Source of the DNA: Candidatus Rokuibacteriota bacterium
Lineage (GTDB): Bacteria; Methylomirabilota; Methylomirabilia; Rokubacteriales; CSP1-6
Length of the DNA stretch: 34,544 nucleotides
Reading direction: 5' to 3'
Assembly: GCA_016188005.1 (NCBI GenBank)
Contig: JACPIQ010000137.1
Location: 1 to 34,544, forward strand
Both the position numbers and the translations under genes were made by a program. The notes under the pieces are model-generated. The model worked only from the letters and a program-made list of their open reading frames with translations. It had not been told where the DNA came from and did no database searches. Below, one piece after another: positions 7,301-16,043 of the stretch; position 1 is the first letter of the stretch, and each line of letters opens with the position of its first letter.

Positions 7301-10300
7301 ATGAGTGAACGCACCAGCCTTCCAGCCGCGGCCGCTCGACGCAGCCGGGGAATCTTGCCGGGCACGCTCGCCGCCGTCCTGCTCCTCATGGGGGCCCTCA
7401 TCTCATTCCTGGCTCAGCCCGCTCAGGCAGCGCCCTTCGCGCTCGGCGACGTGCTGGTCGGCCTCGGCCTTGCCCCCGACGGCGTTCCGCGGGGCGAGGT
7501 TCGCCACTACTCCTCCACCGGTACCCCCCGCGGAAGCTTGGTCACGAGCAGCGGAAGCATCGAAGAGACCGGCATGTGCTTTGACGCCGCCGGGAACCTG
7601 TACACGACGAATTTCGACGCCCGCTCCATGAGCAAGTTCGAGCCGACGGCTGGCGGTCGCGATGAGGACTTCGCGGGGAGTTTCATCGGCCTCGGCGACC
7701 CGTCCGGGGTCACCAGGGGCGCGCCCAGCTCGTGCGTCGTGGACTCCAGCCAGAACCTCTATGTCGGCAACTCGGACGGCGTGGGCTTCTTCTTCGGCAG
7801 CGGCGAGCTTCTGAAGCTCGATCTGTCGGGCAGCCTGGTGACCACGTTCGCACCGGCCGAGGAGTTGCCGTTCGGCAGGGGCGCCGCGTGGATCGATCTC
7901 CTCCCCGACCAGCAGACCATGCTCTACACGTCCGAGGGGGTCAACATCAAGCGGTTCAACGTAGTCACCCAGGCGCAGGGTCAGGATCTCTGTCCCACGA
8001 CGGAATGCCTCGATGGCAACGGGCTGCCTGTCAACGGCCCCCTGCGCAGCCTCCGGATTCTTCCCGGCAGTCTTGAGCTCAATGGGAACTCCTATCTGAA
8101 CCCCGTCCTCGTGGCCGATGGCGATTTCGGCGGTTCCGGCGCGGTACGCCTGTACGACAGTTCGGGGAATTGGCTCAGGGACTACAGCGCCGTGAACAGC
8201 TTCGACGGCCTCTTCTATCCGTGGGTGCTGGCTCTGGCCCATGGCGGGACGTCCTTCTGGGTGGCCGACGGCTTCACCGGCGAGGTCTTCAACATCGATC
8301 TGGCCACCGGGAACGTGAACGCGTCGCTCACGTTCCAAGGAGGCGATTGCGGTTTCGGTCTCGACCTGTTCTCCCTCTGCGACGTGACCGGTCTCGCCGT
8401 CGTGGGGGAGCCGAGAGCGGTGACGAGCACGACCACGACCACCGTGACGGCCACCATCACGGCCGCCGACAAGGTCTACGATGGGAGCACCGCGGCCACG
8501 ATCACCAGCTGCACGCTGAGCGGCGTCGCGGTCGGCGACAACGTGAGCTGCACGACGAGCGGCGCGGCCTTCGCCACCGCGAGCGCGGGCACTGGCATTC
8601 CGGTCTCGGCCCCCGTGAGCCTCGCCGGCGCCCAGGCGAGCAATTACGGCCTGTCCTCGCCCACGGCCACGACGGCGGCCAGTATCACCCCGAGGCCGGC
8701 CGCGGTGACGTCGGACCCGGCGAGCAAGATGTACGGCGCGGCGGACCCGCTGCTCACCGGCACGCTCAGCGGCTTCCTCGCCGGAGACGTCGTCACCGCC
8801 GCCTACAGCCGCGCCGCGGGCGAGACCGTCCCGGGGGGCCCGTACGCCATCAGTGCGGCGCTGAGCGCGGCGCCGGGCGTGCTCGGCAACTACGCGATCA
8901 CCTACACCACCGCCGCCTTCACGATCATCCCGGCGCCGGCCGCGGTGACGCCGGACCCGGCGAGCAAGGTGGAGGGCATGCCGGACCCGGCGTTCGCCGG
9001 CACCCTCAGTGGCTTCCTTCCCGGAGACGCGGTCACCGCCGCCTACAGCCGCGCCCCGGGCGAGGCCGCCGGCTCGTATCCGATCAGCGCGACGCTCGCC
9101 CCGGCGAGCGTGCTCGGCAACTACGTGATCACCTCCAACCCCGCCGCCTTCACGATCATCGCGGCCACGCCAGGCGTCTCCATCACCAAGACGCCGGACA
9201 AGGCGACGGCCGCCTTCGGCGAGAGCGTGACCTACACCTACGTCGTCACGAACACGGGCAACGTGGCGCTCACGGCCGTCACCGTGGTGGACGACAACGG
9301 CACGCCGAGCTACGCGGCCGACGACTTCACGGTGGGCACGGTGGCCTCGCTCGCCCCCGGCGCCTCCGTGACCCTCGCCCGCACGGCGGTCCCGCCCGCC
9401 ACGCTGTGCAACCCGGACTCCGGCCGGGCCTGCGGCTCGCTGGTCACCCGGCACGGGGACGACGGGACCACGAGGTTCACGTACCTGCAGTCGCGCGACG
9501 ACCGCGAGGGTCATGCGGACAGCTCCGGCTGGTGGGGCGGCTGGTCCTACAGCAGCAAGGCGCGCTTCCGCGTGGACGGCCTCGACGGCCTCTCGTCGTA
9601 CCTGGCCGACGGCACGCCCGGGACCGGCGACGGCTCGACGCACACCAACTCGTTCAGCATCGTCGTGCCACGCTCGCTCGTCGCCAGGAGCGACGGCTCG
9701 GTGAAGCCGCCGGCCATCTACCACAAGAAGGGCTGGAACGGCGACTGGACCCGTGACTGGCACGCCGCTCACGGCCGGCCGGATCGGAGCCGCCACTGGG
9801 ACGCCGACCACGAGGGCTACAACAACGACGACGATTACGACACGAAGCGGCATCCGAAGTTCTGCCCGGCGCCGTCGACCAACACCGCCACGGTGACGGC
9901 GGCGGCGGGGAGCGCCGCGGTGACGGCCACGGCCAGCGCGACCGTGCACCTCGTGGCCCCGCCGACGCCGGCCATCTCGATGACCAAGACGGCCGACAGG
10001 CAGTCGGTGGTCTTCGGCGAGAGCGTCACCTACACCTACGTCGTCACCAACACGGGCACGGTGACCCTCACGAACGTGAACGTGGTGGACGACAACGGCA
10101 CGCCACACTATGCCGCGGACGACGTCTCGGTGGGCAGCGTGGCCTCGCTGGCCGCCAGCGCCTCCACGACCTTCACCCGGACGCTCGTGCCACCGGCCAA
10201 GATGTGCAGCACCGACAGCTCCGGCAAGACGCGCAGCTGCGGCACCTTCGTCACCGAGCACCGCGAGGACGGCACGACGAAGTTCACGTACCTGCAGTCC

Positions 10301-11272
10301 AGAGATCGGCGCGACAGCCACCAGGGCAGCGGCGGCTGGTCGGGCGGCCGGGCGTACGCCCACAAGACGAAGTTCCGGGTGGTCGACCGCTACGGCACCT
10401 CGTCCCACGACGTGGACGGGACGCTGGGCGAGGGCGATAGCTCGACGCACGCCAACCTCTTCAGCGCCGTCGTGACCACCGCCTACGTCGCCTCCGCCGA
10501 CGGCACGGTGATGCCGCCCAGGCTCTACCAGAAGAAGGGGTGGAACGGCGACTGGCGCCAGGACTGGGACCTGAGCCACGGCTGGCCGGATCGCAGCCGC
10601 CACTGGGATGACGACAAGCCGGGCCACGACAACGATGCCGACTACGACTACGACTCGAGCCCGGAGCAGTGCCCGACCTCCGCCACCAACGTCGCCAGGG
10701 TCACGGCGACGGCGGGGGGCATGACCGTGTCGGCGACGGACAAGGAGACGGTCCAGATCCTCGGGCCGCCGCCCCACGCGCCGTACACGACCTACACGCA
10801 GAGTGGCTGGGGCGCCAAGCCGAGCGGCAGCAGTGCGGGCAAGCGCCTGGCCGACCACTTCGCCCTCGTGTACCCGAGCGGCGTGGTGATCGGCGGTACC
10901 AAGACCATCACGCTCACGAGCGCCGCGGCCGTGGACGCCTTCCTGCCCCAGGCCGGGACGCCGGCCAAGCTCACCCAGGATTACGTCAACCCGACCTCGC
11001 CGATCTCGTCTCTGGCGGGCCAGGTGCTGGCGCTCCGGCTCAACGTGGACTTCTCGGCCGCCGGCCTCACCACCATGGGCTTCGCCACCCTCACCGTCGT
11101 GGAGGGCGAGCTGGCCGGCATGACGGTGAACGATGTGCTCGCCCTCGGCAACTCCGTCCTCGGGGGCGGGGCCGTCCCGCCGGGCCTGAAGCTCTCCGAG
11201 CTCACGCAGGTCATCCGGCTGATCAACTCGAACTTCGATGGTGGCGCGCACGACAACGACTACCTCCAGTAG
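7301..11272 (+). CDS. Large secreted protein: propeller-like, MBG and DUF11-type repeats
   Basis: The product is 1,323 residues. A signal peptide (basic start, hydrophobic residues 18-38, cleavage after AQA at about 43) is followed by a beta-propeller-like region (about 44-370, with NLYTTNF and NLYVGNS repeats). Next are a YDG/MBG domain (about 382-463), two MBG_2-type repeats (about 466-545 and 546-622) and two ~265-residue modules (626-890 and 891-1157). Each module is a DUF11-like Ig fold split by a ~160-residue insert with conserved TYLQSRD, GWNGDW and RSRHWD and an Asp-rich tail. A C-terminal domain (about 1160-1323) ends the protein. No membrane anchor, PEP-CTERM or LPXTG signal is seen. 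A surface or extracellular binding/adhesion role is inferred. Confidence 0.85.
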   Translation: MSERTSLPAAAARRSRGILPGTLAAVLLLMGALISFLAQPAQAAPFALGDVLVGLGLAPDGVPRGEVRHYSSTGTPRGSLVTSSGSIEETGMCFDAAGNLYTTNFDARSMSKFEPTAGGRDEDFAGSFIGLGDPSGVTRGAPSSCVVDSSQNLYVGNSDGVGFFFGSGELLKLDLSGSLVTTFAPAEELPFGRGAAWIDLLPDQQTMLYTSEGVNIKRFNVVTQAQGQDLCPTTECLDGNGLPVNGPLRSLRILPGSLELNGNSYLNPVLVADGDFGGSGAVRLYDSSGNWLRDYSAVNSFDGLFYPWVLALAHGGTSFWVADGFTGEVFNIDLATGNVNASLTFQGGDCGFGLDLFSLCDVTGLAVVGEPRAVTSTTTTTVTATITAADKVYDGSTAATITSCTLSGVAVGDNVSCTTSGAAFATASAGTGIPVSAPVSLAGAQASNYGLSSPTATTAASITPRPAAVTSDPASKMYGAADPLLTGTLSGFLAGDVVTAAYSRAAGETVPGGPYAISAALSAAPGVLGNYAITYTTAAFTIIPAPAAVTPDPASKVEGMPDPAFAGTLSGFLPGDAVTAAYSRAPGEAAGSYPISATLAPASVLGNYVITSNPAAFTIIAATPGVSITKTPDKATAAFGESVTYTYVVTNTGNVALTAVTVVDDNGTPSYAADDFTVGTVASLAPGASVTLARTAVPPATLCNPDSGRACGSLVTRHGDDGTTRFTYLQSRDDREGHADSSGWWGGWSYSSKARFRVDGLDGLSSYLADGTPGTGDGSTHTNSFSIVVPRSLVARSDGSVKPPAIYHKKGWNGDWTRDWHAAHGRPDRSRHWDADHEGYNNDDDYDTKRHPKFCPAPSTNTATVTAAAGSAAVTATASATVHLVAPPTPAISMTKTADRQSVVFGESVTYTYVVTNTGTVTLTNVNVVDDNGTPHYAADDVSVGSVASLAASASTTFTRTLVPPAKMCSTDSSGKTRSCGTFVTEHREDGTTKFTYLQSRDRRDSHQGSGGWSGGRAYAHKTKFRVVDRYGTSSHDVDGTLGEGDSSTHANLFSAVVTTAYVASADGTVMPPRLYQKKGWNGDWRQDWDLSHGWPDRSRHWDDDKPGHDNDADYDYDSSPEQCPTSATNVARVTATAGGMTVSATDKETVQILGPPPHAPYTTYTQSGWGAKPSGSSAGKRLADHFALVYPSGVVIGGTKTITLTSAAAVDAFLPQAGTPAKLTQDYVNPTSPISSLAGQVLALRLNVDFSAAGLTTMGFATLTVVEGELAGMTVNDVLALGNSVLGGGAVPPGLKLSELTQVIRLINSNFDGGAHDNDYLQ

Positions 11273-11280
11273 GCGTGGGC

Positions 11281-11313
11281 TCCGGGCGGGGGCCTGATGG
11301 GCCCTCGCCCGGA
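11281..11313 (+). terminator. Strong hairpin after the secreted-protein gene
   Basis: Arms 11281-11294 and 11300-11313 pair over 14 bp with a 5-nt loop (TGATG) and one G-T pair, 8 nt after the stop codon. There is no T-tract, so it may be a terminator of the GC-rich type or an mRNA-stabilising 3' structure. Confidence 0.55.
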
Positions 11314-11360
11314 CGTCTCCCTCCGCCCCCCGCGGGCGGTGCACCCGTCCGCCGCCCTCG

Positions 11361-11383
11361 GCCCTCGCCGCTCGGGCGAGGGC
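11361..11383 (+). terminator. Second hairpin downstream of the secreted-protein gene
   Basis: GCCCTCGCC (11361-11369) pairs perfectly with GGCGAGGGC (11375-11383) around a 5-nt loop. It lies between the stop at 11272 and the candidate promoter of the ABC operon, and lacks a T-tract. Confidence 0.35.
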
Positions 11384-11432
11384 GTCCGGGTCCGCCGAAA
11401 TGCCCCGCTGGTTCGCCGAGCGCCTGGCCTGG

Positions 11433-11438
11433 TACAAT
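11433..11438 (+). promoter_or_regulatory. Candidate -10 box of the ABC transporter operon
   Basis: TACAAT at 11433-11438 is a good sigma-70 -10 match, 52 nt before the binding-protein ATG. The -35 region (around 11409-11417) is not close to consensus. It is the only AT-rich hexamer in this GC-rich gap. Confidence 0.4.
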
Positions 11439-11490
11439 CCCGGGCGTCGGGTGCCGGGCGCGGTGTGGTTCCAGGACGGGAGGGCTCTCC

Positions 11491-12789
11491 ATGAGGCAGC
11501 GCAAGGCCGTGGCGCGGGTCGCGTCGATCATCGGTGTCATGGTCCTGCTGCTGGGGGTCCGGAGCCAGATCGCTCCGGCCGCCGCCGCCACGAAGATCAC
11601 GCTCCTCACCCATCCGGTCCTCTACGCGGCCATGGGCAAGGAGACGGGCGTGATCGCCGACTTCAAGAAACGCACCGGCATCGAGGTCGAGGTCGTGACC
11701 GGGCCGACGGAGCAGATCCAGGAGAAGGCGCTCGCCGAGTTCGTGGCCGGGTCCGGCCGCTTCGACATCGTCAACCTGATCGACACGATGTACACGAGCG
11801 AGATGGTGCAGTTCCTCGAACCCCTGGAGGAGCGGCTCAAGGCGGCCGACGCCGGATATGCCAAGGACGACCTGATCGGATCGCTGGTCGAGTCCCTCCG
11901 GCTCGGCGGCCGCCAGGTCGGCATCCCCTTCCGCGTGGGCACCGCGATGCTGTACCACCGCGCCGACCTCTTCCGGCAGAAGGGGCTCCTGCCGCCGAAG
12001 AGCTGGGAGGAGTTCATGGCCGCGGCCCGGGCGCTGACCATGGACACCAACAACGACGGCAAGGTCGACGTCTACGGCGTGAGCGTACGGGGCAAGCCCG
12101 GCTTCGAGGTGGTGACCGACTTCACGAACTACCTGTACGCCCACGGCGGTCTCGTCCTCAACAAGGACCACACCCGGTGCGCGCTGACCGAGCCGGCCGC
12201 GTTGGCCGGGGCGAGGACCTTCGTGGACGTCCACCGCAAGGGCTATGCGAGCCCGGACATGCTGGCCCACGCACGGGATGACCTCATCGGGAATCTCCAG
12301 CAAGGACGCGCGGCCATGGGGATCATGTTCTCGCCGTACTGGGGGTTCCTGCAGGACGCCAAGGCCACCCCCCACGTCGGCAAGTTCGGCTGGGGGCTGG
12401 TCCCGAGCGCGCCGGGCGTCCCGTCGGGGCGCACGCTGAACAGTCTCTGGTCATTCGCCATCGACCGGAAGAGCCGGAACAAGGACGCCGCGTGGGAGCT
12501 GGTGAAGTGGCTCTCGAACCGGGAGAACCAGCTCGAGATGGCGTTCAAGTACAACAACGGCCCGGTGCGCGCCTCCGTCTACGAGAACGCCGAGTACGGG
12601 AAGAAGTTCCCGCTCGCCAAGGACTGGCTCAAGGCCATCGGCGCCTCGCTCACCCTGCCGGCGCACAGGAACTGGTTCCGGATGCAGGACATCATCTCCA
12701 CGGAGGTCATCGCCGCTCTGCGCGGGGGCAAGACGCCGGACGCCGCCATGCAGGGGGCATGCGAGCAGATCGCGCGGCTGCTCCGCTAG
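11491..12789 (+). CDS. ABC transporter substrate-binding protein (carbohydrate type)
   Basis: This is a 432-residue periplasmic binding protein of the family-1 (MalE/UgpB-like) extracellular solute-binding fold. A signal peptide spans about residues 1-33 (hydrophobic core SIIGVMVLLLG, then PAAAA). The mature part has typical SBP_1 features: a strand-turn with FKKRTGIEVEVV, GIPFRVGTAMLYHRADLF, and the hinge region LNSLWSFAIDRKS. The GGACGGGAGGG ribosome site (11474-11485) supports the ATG. Two permease genes follow directly. The ligand (a sugar, glycerol-phosphate or related polar molecule) cannot be told from sequence. Confidence 0.9.
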   Translation: MRQRKAVARVASIIGVMVLLLGVRSQIAPAAAATKITLLTHPVLYAAMGKETGVIADFKKRTGIEVEVVTGPTEQIQEKALAEFVAGSGRFDIVNLIDTMYTSEMVQFLEPLEERLKAADAGYAKDDLIGSLVESLRLGGRQVGIPFRVGTAMLYHRADLFRQKGLLPPKSWEEFMAAARALTMDTNNDGKVDVYGVSVRGKPGFEVVTDFTNYLYAHGGLVLNKDHTRCALTEPAALAGARTFVDVHRKGYASPDMLAHARDDLIGNLQQGRAAMGIMFSPYWGFLQDAKATPHVGKFGWGLVPSAPGVPSGRTLNSLWSFAIDRKSRNKDAAWELVKWLSNRENQLEMAFKYNNGPVRASVYENAEYGKKFPLAKDWLKAIGASLTLPAHRNWFRMQDIISTEVIAALRGGKTPDAAMQGACEQIARLLR

Positions 12790-12802
12790 CGGCACGCCGC
12801 CC

Positions 12803-13684
12803 GTGAGGGCTCGGCCGTGGCGGCCGCTGGTGCCGTATGTGCTGCTGGCCCCGGTCTACGCCCTGGTGGGCGTCGTCCTCGTCTATCCGGCCGTCCAGAA
12901 CGTGTGGCTCTCGCTCTGGAGCTGGCGGATCACGGCGCCCACCCGGGCGACCTTCGTCGGCCTGGAGAACTACCAGCGACTCCTGCTGGACGACCCCGAG
13001 TTCCTGTCCGTCCTCGGCTTCACCGGCGCTTTCACCGTCTCCACGATCGCGCTGGAGTTCCTGCTGGGCCTCGGGGGCGCGCTCCTCCTCAACGGCCTGC
13101 CCCGGGGGCGGCGCGTCGCGACGCCCCTGCTCCTCCTCCCGTACATGGTGCCCGCGGTGGTCGTGGGGCTCGTGTGGCGCCTGCTGTGGACCAAGGAATA
13201 CGGGCTGGTCAACTTCCTGCTGGGCCTCGGCGGCATTCCCCCGGTGCTCTGGCTCGGAGCGCCCTTCGCCGCGGGCGTGGCCGTCGTCATCTCCGAGGTC
13301 TGGCGCTCCACCCCGTTCGTGACCCTGGTCCTGCTGGCCGGACTGGCGTCGCTCCCCGAGGAGCCCTACGAGGCCGCCGAGGTGGACGGCGCCGGGCGCT
13401 GGCAGGCCTTCCTGCACATCACCTTGCCGCTGCTCGTGCCCGCGCTCACCGTGGCCCTGCTGTTCCAGACGATCTTCAAGCTCCGCGTCTTCGATCTGAT
13501 CTTCATCCTGACGGGCGGCGGGCCGGGGATCGCGACCCTGCCGCTCGGCATCCTGGTCTACCGGCAGTACTTCCGCTACTTCGAGGGCGGCTATGCAGCC
13601 GCGCTGGCGGTCACGATCCTCGGGATCGGAGCGCTGGTGAGTCTCGCGTACCTCCGGCTCCTGGCCCGACAGGGGGAGCGCTGA
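12803..13684 (+). CDS. ABC transporter permease, MalF/UgpA type
   Basis: This 293-residue inner-membrane protein has about six hydrophobic segments. The EAA loop that docks the ATPase is at about residues 188-211 (EAAEVDGAGRWQAF, then LPLL). The GTG start at 12803 lies 13 nt after the binding-protein stop. Its stop overlaps the next gene's start (ATGA at 13682-13687), giving translational coupling with the second permease. It forms half of the transport channel with that partner. Confidence 0.92.
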   Translation: MRARPWRPLVPYVLLAPVYALVGVVLVYPAVQNVWLSLWSWRITAPTRATFVGLENYQRLLLDDPEFLSVLGFTGAFTVSTIALEFLLGLGGALLLNGLPRGRRVATPLLLLPYMVPAVVVGLVWRLLWTKEYGLVNFLLGLGGIPPVLWLGAPFAAGVAVVISEVWRSTPFVTLVLLAGLASLPEEPYEAAEVDGAGRWQAFLHITLPLLVPALTVALLFQTIFKLRVFDLIFILTGGGPGIATLPLGILVYRQYFRYFEGGYAAALAVTILGIGALVSLAYLRLLARQGER

Positions 13685-14514
13685 TGCGACGCGCGGGGCT
13701 GGCGGATCGCGCCGCGCGGCTCCTGCTCCTGGCGCTCCTGCTGGTCTTCTCGGCGGCGCCGATCGCCTGGCTCGTCCTCACGTCGTTCAAGAACCGGGTG
13801 GACGTGCTGGCCTCCCCGCCCCGGTTCCTCTTCACGCCGCAGGTGGAGTCATACGGGCGGCTCCTCCTGCACCAGGGCAGCACGATCCTCGGCAACCTCC
13901 AGAACAGCCTGGCCGTCGCGATGGCGACGACCGCGGTCGTCGTGCTGCTGTCGACGCTCGCCGCCTTTTCCTTCTCCCGCTACGCGTTCCGCGGCCGCGC
14001 CGCGCTCTTTCTCGGTCTCCTCGCCACGCGCCTGCTGCCGCCGATCACCACGGTGATCCCGCTCTTCCTCCTCTGGAACCGGTGGAAGCTCGTCGACACG
14101 CATCTCGGGCTGATCCTGATATACTCCGGGCTGAACGCGCCGCTGGCCGTCTGGATGATCAAGGCGTTCCTCGACGGCGTGCCGGTGGAGCTCGAGCAGG
14201 CGGCCATGATCGACGGGTGCTCGAGGCTCGGCGCCCTCCGGCGCGTGACGCTGCCCCTGGCCGCCCCGGGGCTGGCCGCCACGGCGGTGTTCGTGTTCGT
14301 GCTCGCCTGGAACGAGTTCATGTTCGCGTTCATCTTCACGAGCGTGCACGCCAAGACCATGCCGGTGATCATCGCCCAGGGGCTCGGCGAGCTCCAGGTG
14401 GAGTGGACCGACATCGCGACGCTGGGCACCGTGGTCATGCTCCCGACCGTGGTCCTCACCTTCCTGGCCCAGAAGCACCTGGTGAAGGGTCTGACGGCGG
14501 GGGCGTTGAAGTAG
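13684..14514 (+). CDS. ABC transporter permease, MalG/UgpE type
   Basis: The product is a 276-residue membrane protein with an N-terminal hydrophobic segment (LLLLALLLVFSAAPIAWLVL), a TSFKN periplasmic start typical of MalG-type permeases, and the EAA loop at about residues 170-193 (LEQAAMIDGCSRLGAL, then LPLA). It pairs with the permease just upstream. No ABC ATPase gene follows, so the importer must use an ATPase encoded elsewhere, as happens with shared MsmX/UgpC-type subunits. Confidence 0.92.
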   Translation: MRRAGLADRAARLLLLALLLVFSAAPIAWLVLTSFKNRVDVLASPPRFLFTPQVESYGRLLLHQGSTILGNLQNSLAVAMATTAVVVLLSTLAAFSFSRYAFRGRAALFLGLLATRLLPPITTVIPLFLLWNRWKLVDTHLGLILIYSGLNAPLAVWMIKAFLDGVPVELEQAAMIDGCSRLGALRRVTLPLAAPGLAATAVFVFVLAWNEFMFAFIFTSVHAKTMPVIIAQGLGELQVEWTDIATLGTVVMLPTVVLTFLAQKHLVKGLTAGALK

Positions 14515-14532
14515 GGCCGCGAGGGACCGACC

Positions 14533-15915
14533 ATGCAGACGATTCGCTACGCGCGAGAGATTCCGGTCACCCGCGAGTGCCAGGTCCTCGTGGTGGGGGG
14601 CGGGCCCGCCGGAATCGGGGCGGCGGTGGGCGCGGCGCGGGCTGGCGCCAGGACGATGCTCGTCGAGCGCTACGGGTTCCTGGGTGGCAATGCCACGGCG
14701 AGCCTGGTCGGGCCCTTCATGACCTCCTTCAGCGCCGACGGCAAGACGCAGGTGATCCGCGGCGTCTTCGACGAGCTCGTGGGGCGGATGGAGAAGATAG
14801 GCGGCGCCATCCATCCCTCCAAGGTCCCGGCGGGCGTGGCCCGGTCGGCCTACATGAAGCACGGCCACATCGGCGTGACCCCCTTCGACCCCGAGGCGAT
14901 GAAGCTCGTGTCGGCGGAGCTCTGCCTCGAGGCCGGCGTGGAGCTGATGCTCCACACGATCTTCATCGACCCCATCGTGGAGGCGAGCGCGGTGCGCGGG
15001 GCCATCCTGCACAACAAGGGCGGACTCCAGGCCGTGCTGGCGACGATCACGGTGGACTGCTCGGCCGACGCGGATGTCGCCGCGCGGGCCGGCGTCCCGT
15101 GCAGGCAAGGCCGCGAGTCGGACGGCCTGACCCAGCCCATGACCATGTTCTTCCGGGTGGGCAACGTCGACCGCGCGTCCGTGGACGCCTACTTCCGCGC
15201 GCACCCGGAGGAGATCGAGCGCCGGATGGCGTTCGCGAGCTGCATCACGGCAGCCCAGGCCGCCGGCGACTACACCATCCCCCGCGAGCGTCTGAGCATG
15301 TACGAGAGCCCCCAGGAGGGGGTCTGGCGCGTGAACGTCAGCCGCATCCTGGGCATGGACGGCACCAGGGCGGAAGACCTGACCCGGGCGGAGGTCGAGG
15401 GGCGGCGGCAGGTCATGGAGATCCTCGCGTTCCTCAGGAAGTATGTGCCGGGCTTCGAGCGCTGTACGCTCGTCGACACGGCGGCCCAGGTGGGTGTGCG
15501 TGAGACCCGGCGGATCGAGGGCGAGTACACGCTCACCCGGGAAGACCTCGTGAGCGGGCGCGACTTCGAGGACACCATCGCCTGCGCGGCCTATCCGATC
15601 GACGTGCACGACCCCACGGGGTCCGGGGGCGGCGTGTCGAACCTGGGCGAGACCGCGAACGTGTACCGGATCCCTTATCGCTGCCTGGTCCCGAAGGGCG
15701 TGGAGCAGCTCCTCGTGGCCGGGCGCTGCGTCTCGGCAACGCATGAGGCACTCGGCGCGATCCGCGTGATGCCGCCCTCCTTCGCCATGGGCGAGGCGGC
15801 GGGAACGGCCGCGGCCATCGCCTCGGCGGAGGGTCTCTCGCCCCGTCGCGTGCCGGTGGACTGGGTCCGGGAGGCCCTCATCCTGCGCGGGGCGTATCTC
15901 GGCCCTCGCGCGTGA
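14533..15915 (+). CDS. FAD-dependent oxidoreductase (FAD_oxidored family)
   Basis: The product is 460 residues. The N-terminal Rossmann motif is VVGGGPAGIGAAVGAARAG (GGGPAG at 22-27), with E45 (LVERYG) to bind the FAD ribose, then LGGNATASLVG. VDCSADADVAARAG near residue 177, RETRRIEGEYTL, and the C-terminal RCVSATHEALGAIRVMPP with ...MGEAAGTAAA are hallmarks of the PF12831 family. These proteins are often found with carbohydrate ABC importers in bacterial operons, but the substrates of most members are unknown. The gene begins 18 nt after the permease stop and is almost certainly in the same operon. Confidence 0.88.
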   Translation: MQTIRYAREIPVTRECQVLVVGGGPAGIGAAVGAARAGARTMLVERYGFLGGNATASLVGPFMTSFSADGKTQVIRGVFDELVGRMEKIGGAIHPSKVPAGVARSAYMKHGHIGVTPFDPEAMKLVSAELCLEAGVELMLHTIFIDPIVEASAVRGAILHNKGGLQAVLATITVDCSADADVAARAGVPCRQGRESDGLTQPMTMFFRVGNVDRASVDAYFRAHPEEIERRMAFASCITAAQAAGDYTIPRERLSMYESPQEGVWRVNVSRILGMDGTRAEDLTRAEVEGRRQVMEILAFLRKYVPGFERCTLVDTAAQVGVRETRRIEGEYTLTREDLVSGRDFEDTIACAAYPIDVHDPTGSGGGVSNLGETANVYRIPYRCLVPKGVEQLLVAGRCVSATHEALGAIRVMPPSFAMGEAAGTAAAIASAEGLSPRRVPVDWVREALILRGAYLGPRA

Positions 15916-15977
15916 CGGGCGTCGCCCCTGTCGCCGGCTCGCCCACTTGATATTCCCGCTGGCTCGATCTACCGTGG

Positions 15978-16008
15978 TCCCGCCGCCGCGCAACGCGGCG
16001 GGGCGGGA
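15978..16008 (+). other. Perfect hairpin between the ABC operon and the ferredoxin oxidoreductase gene
   Basis: CCGCCGCG (15983-15990) pairs with CGCGGCGG (15994-16001) around a CAA loop. TCCCG (15978-15982) then pairs with CGGGA (16004-16008) across a GG bulge, for 13 bp in all. It lies 62 nt past the upstream stop and 35 nt before the next ATG, with no T-tract. It could end the ABC operon transcript or be leader structure. Confidence 0.4.
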
Positions 16009-16043
16009 TGCCGGCGTCAGCCGGTGACGGAGGACAAAGCGAC

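Noticed and set aside
7403-11437. Very long minus-strand open frame opposite the secreted-protein gene
   Set aside because: High GC keeps the antisense frame open. The product is low-complexity Arg/Gly/Val-rich, while the plus strand encodes a signal peptide and repeated domains.
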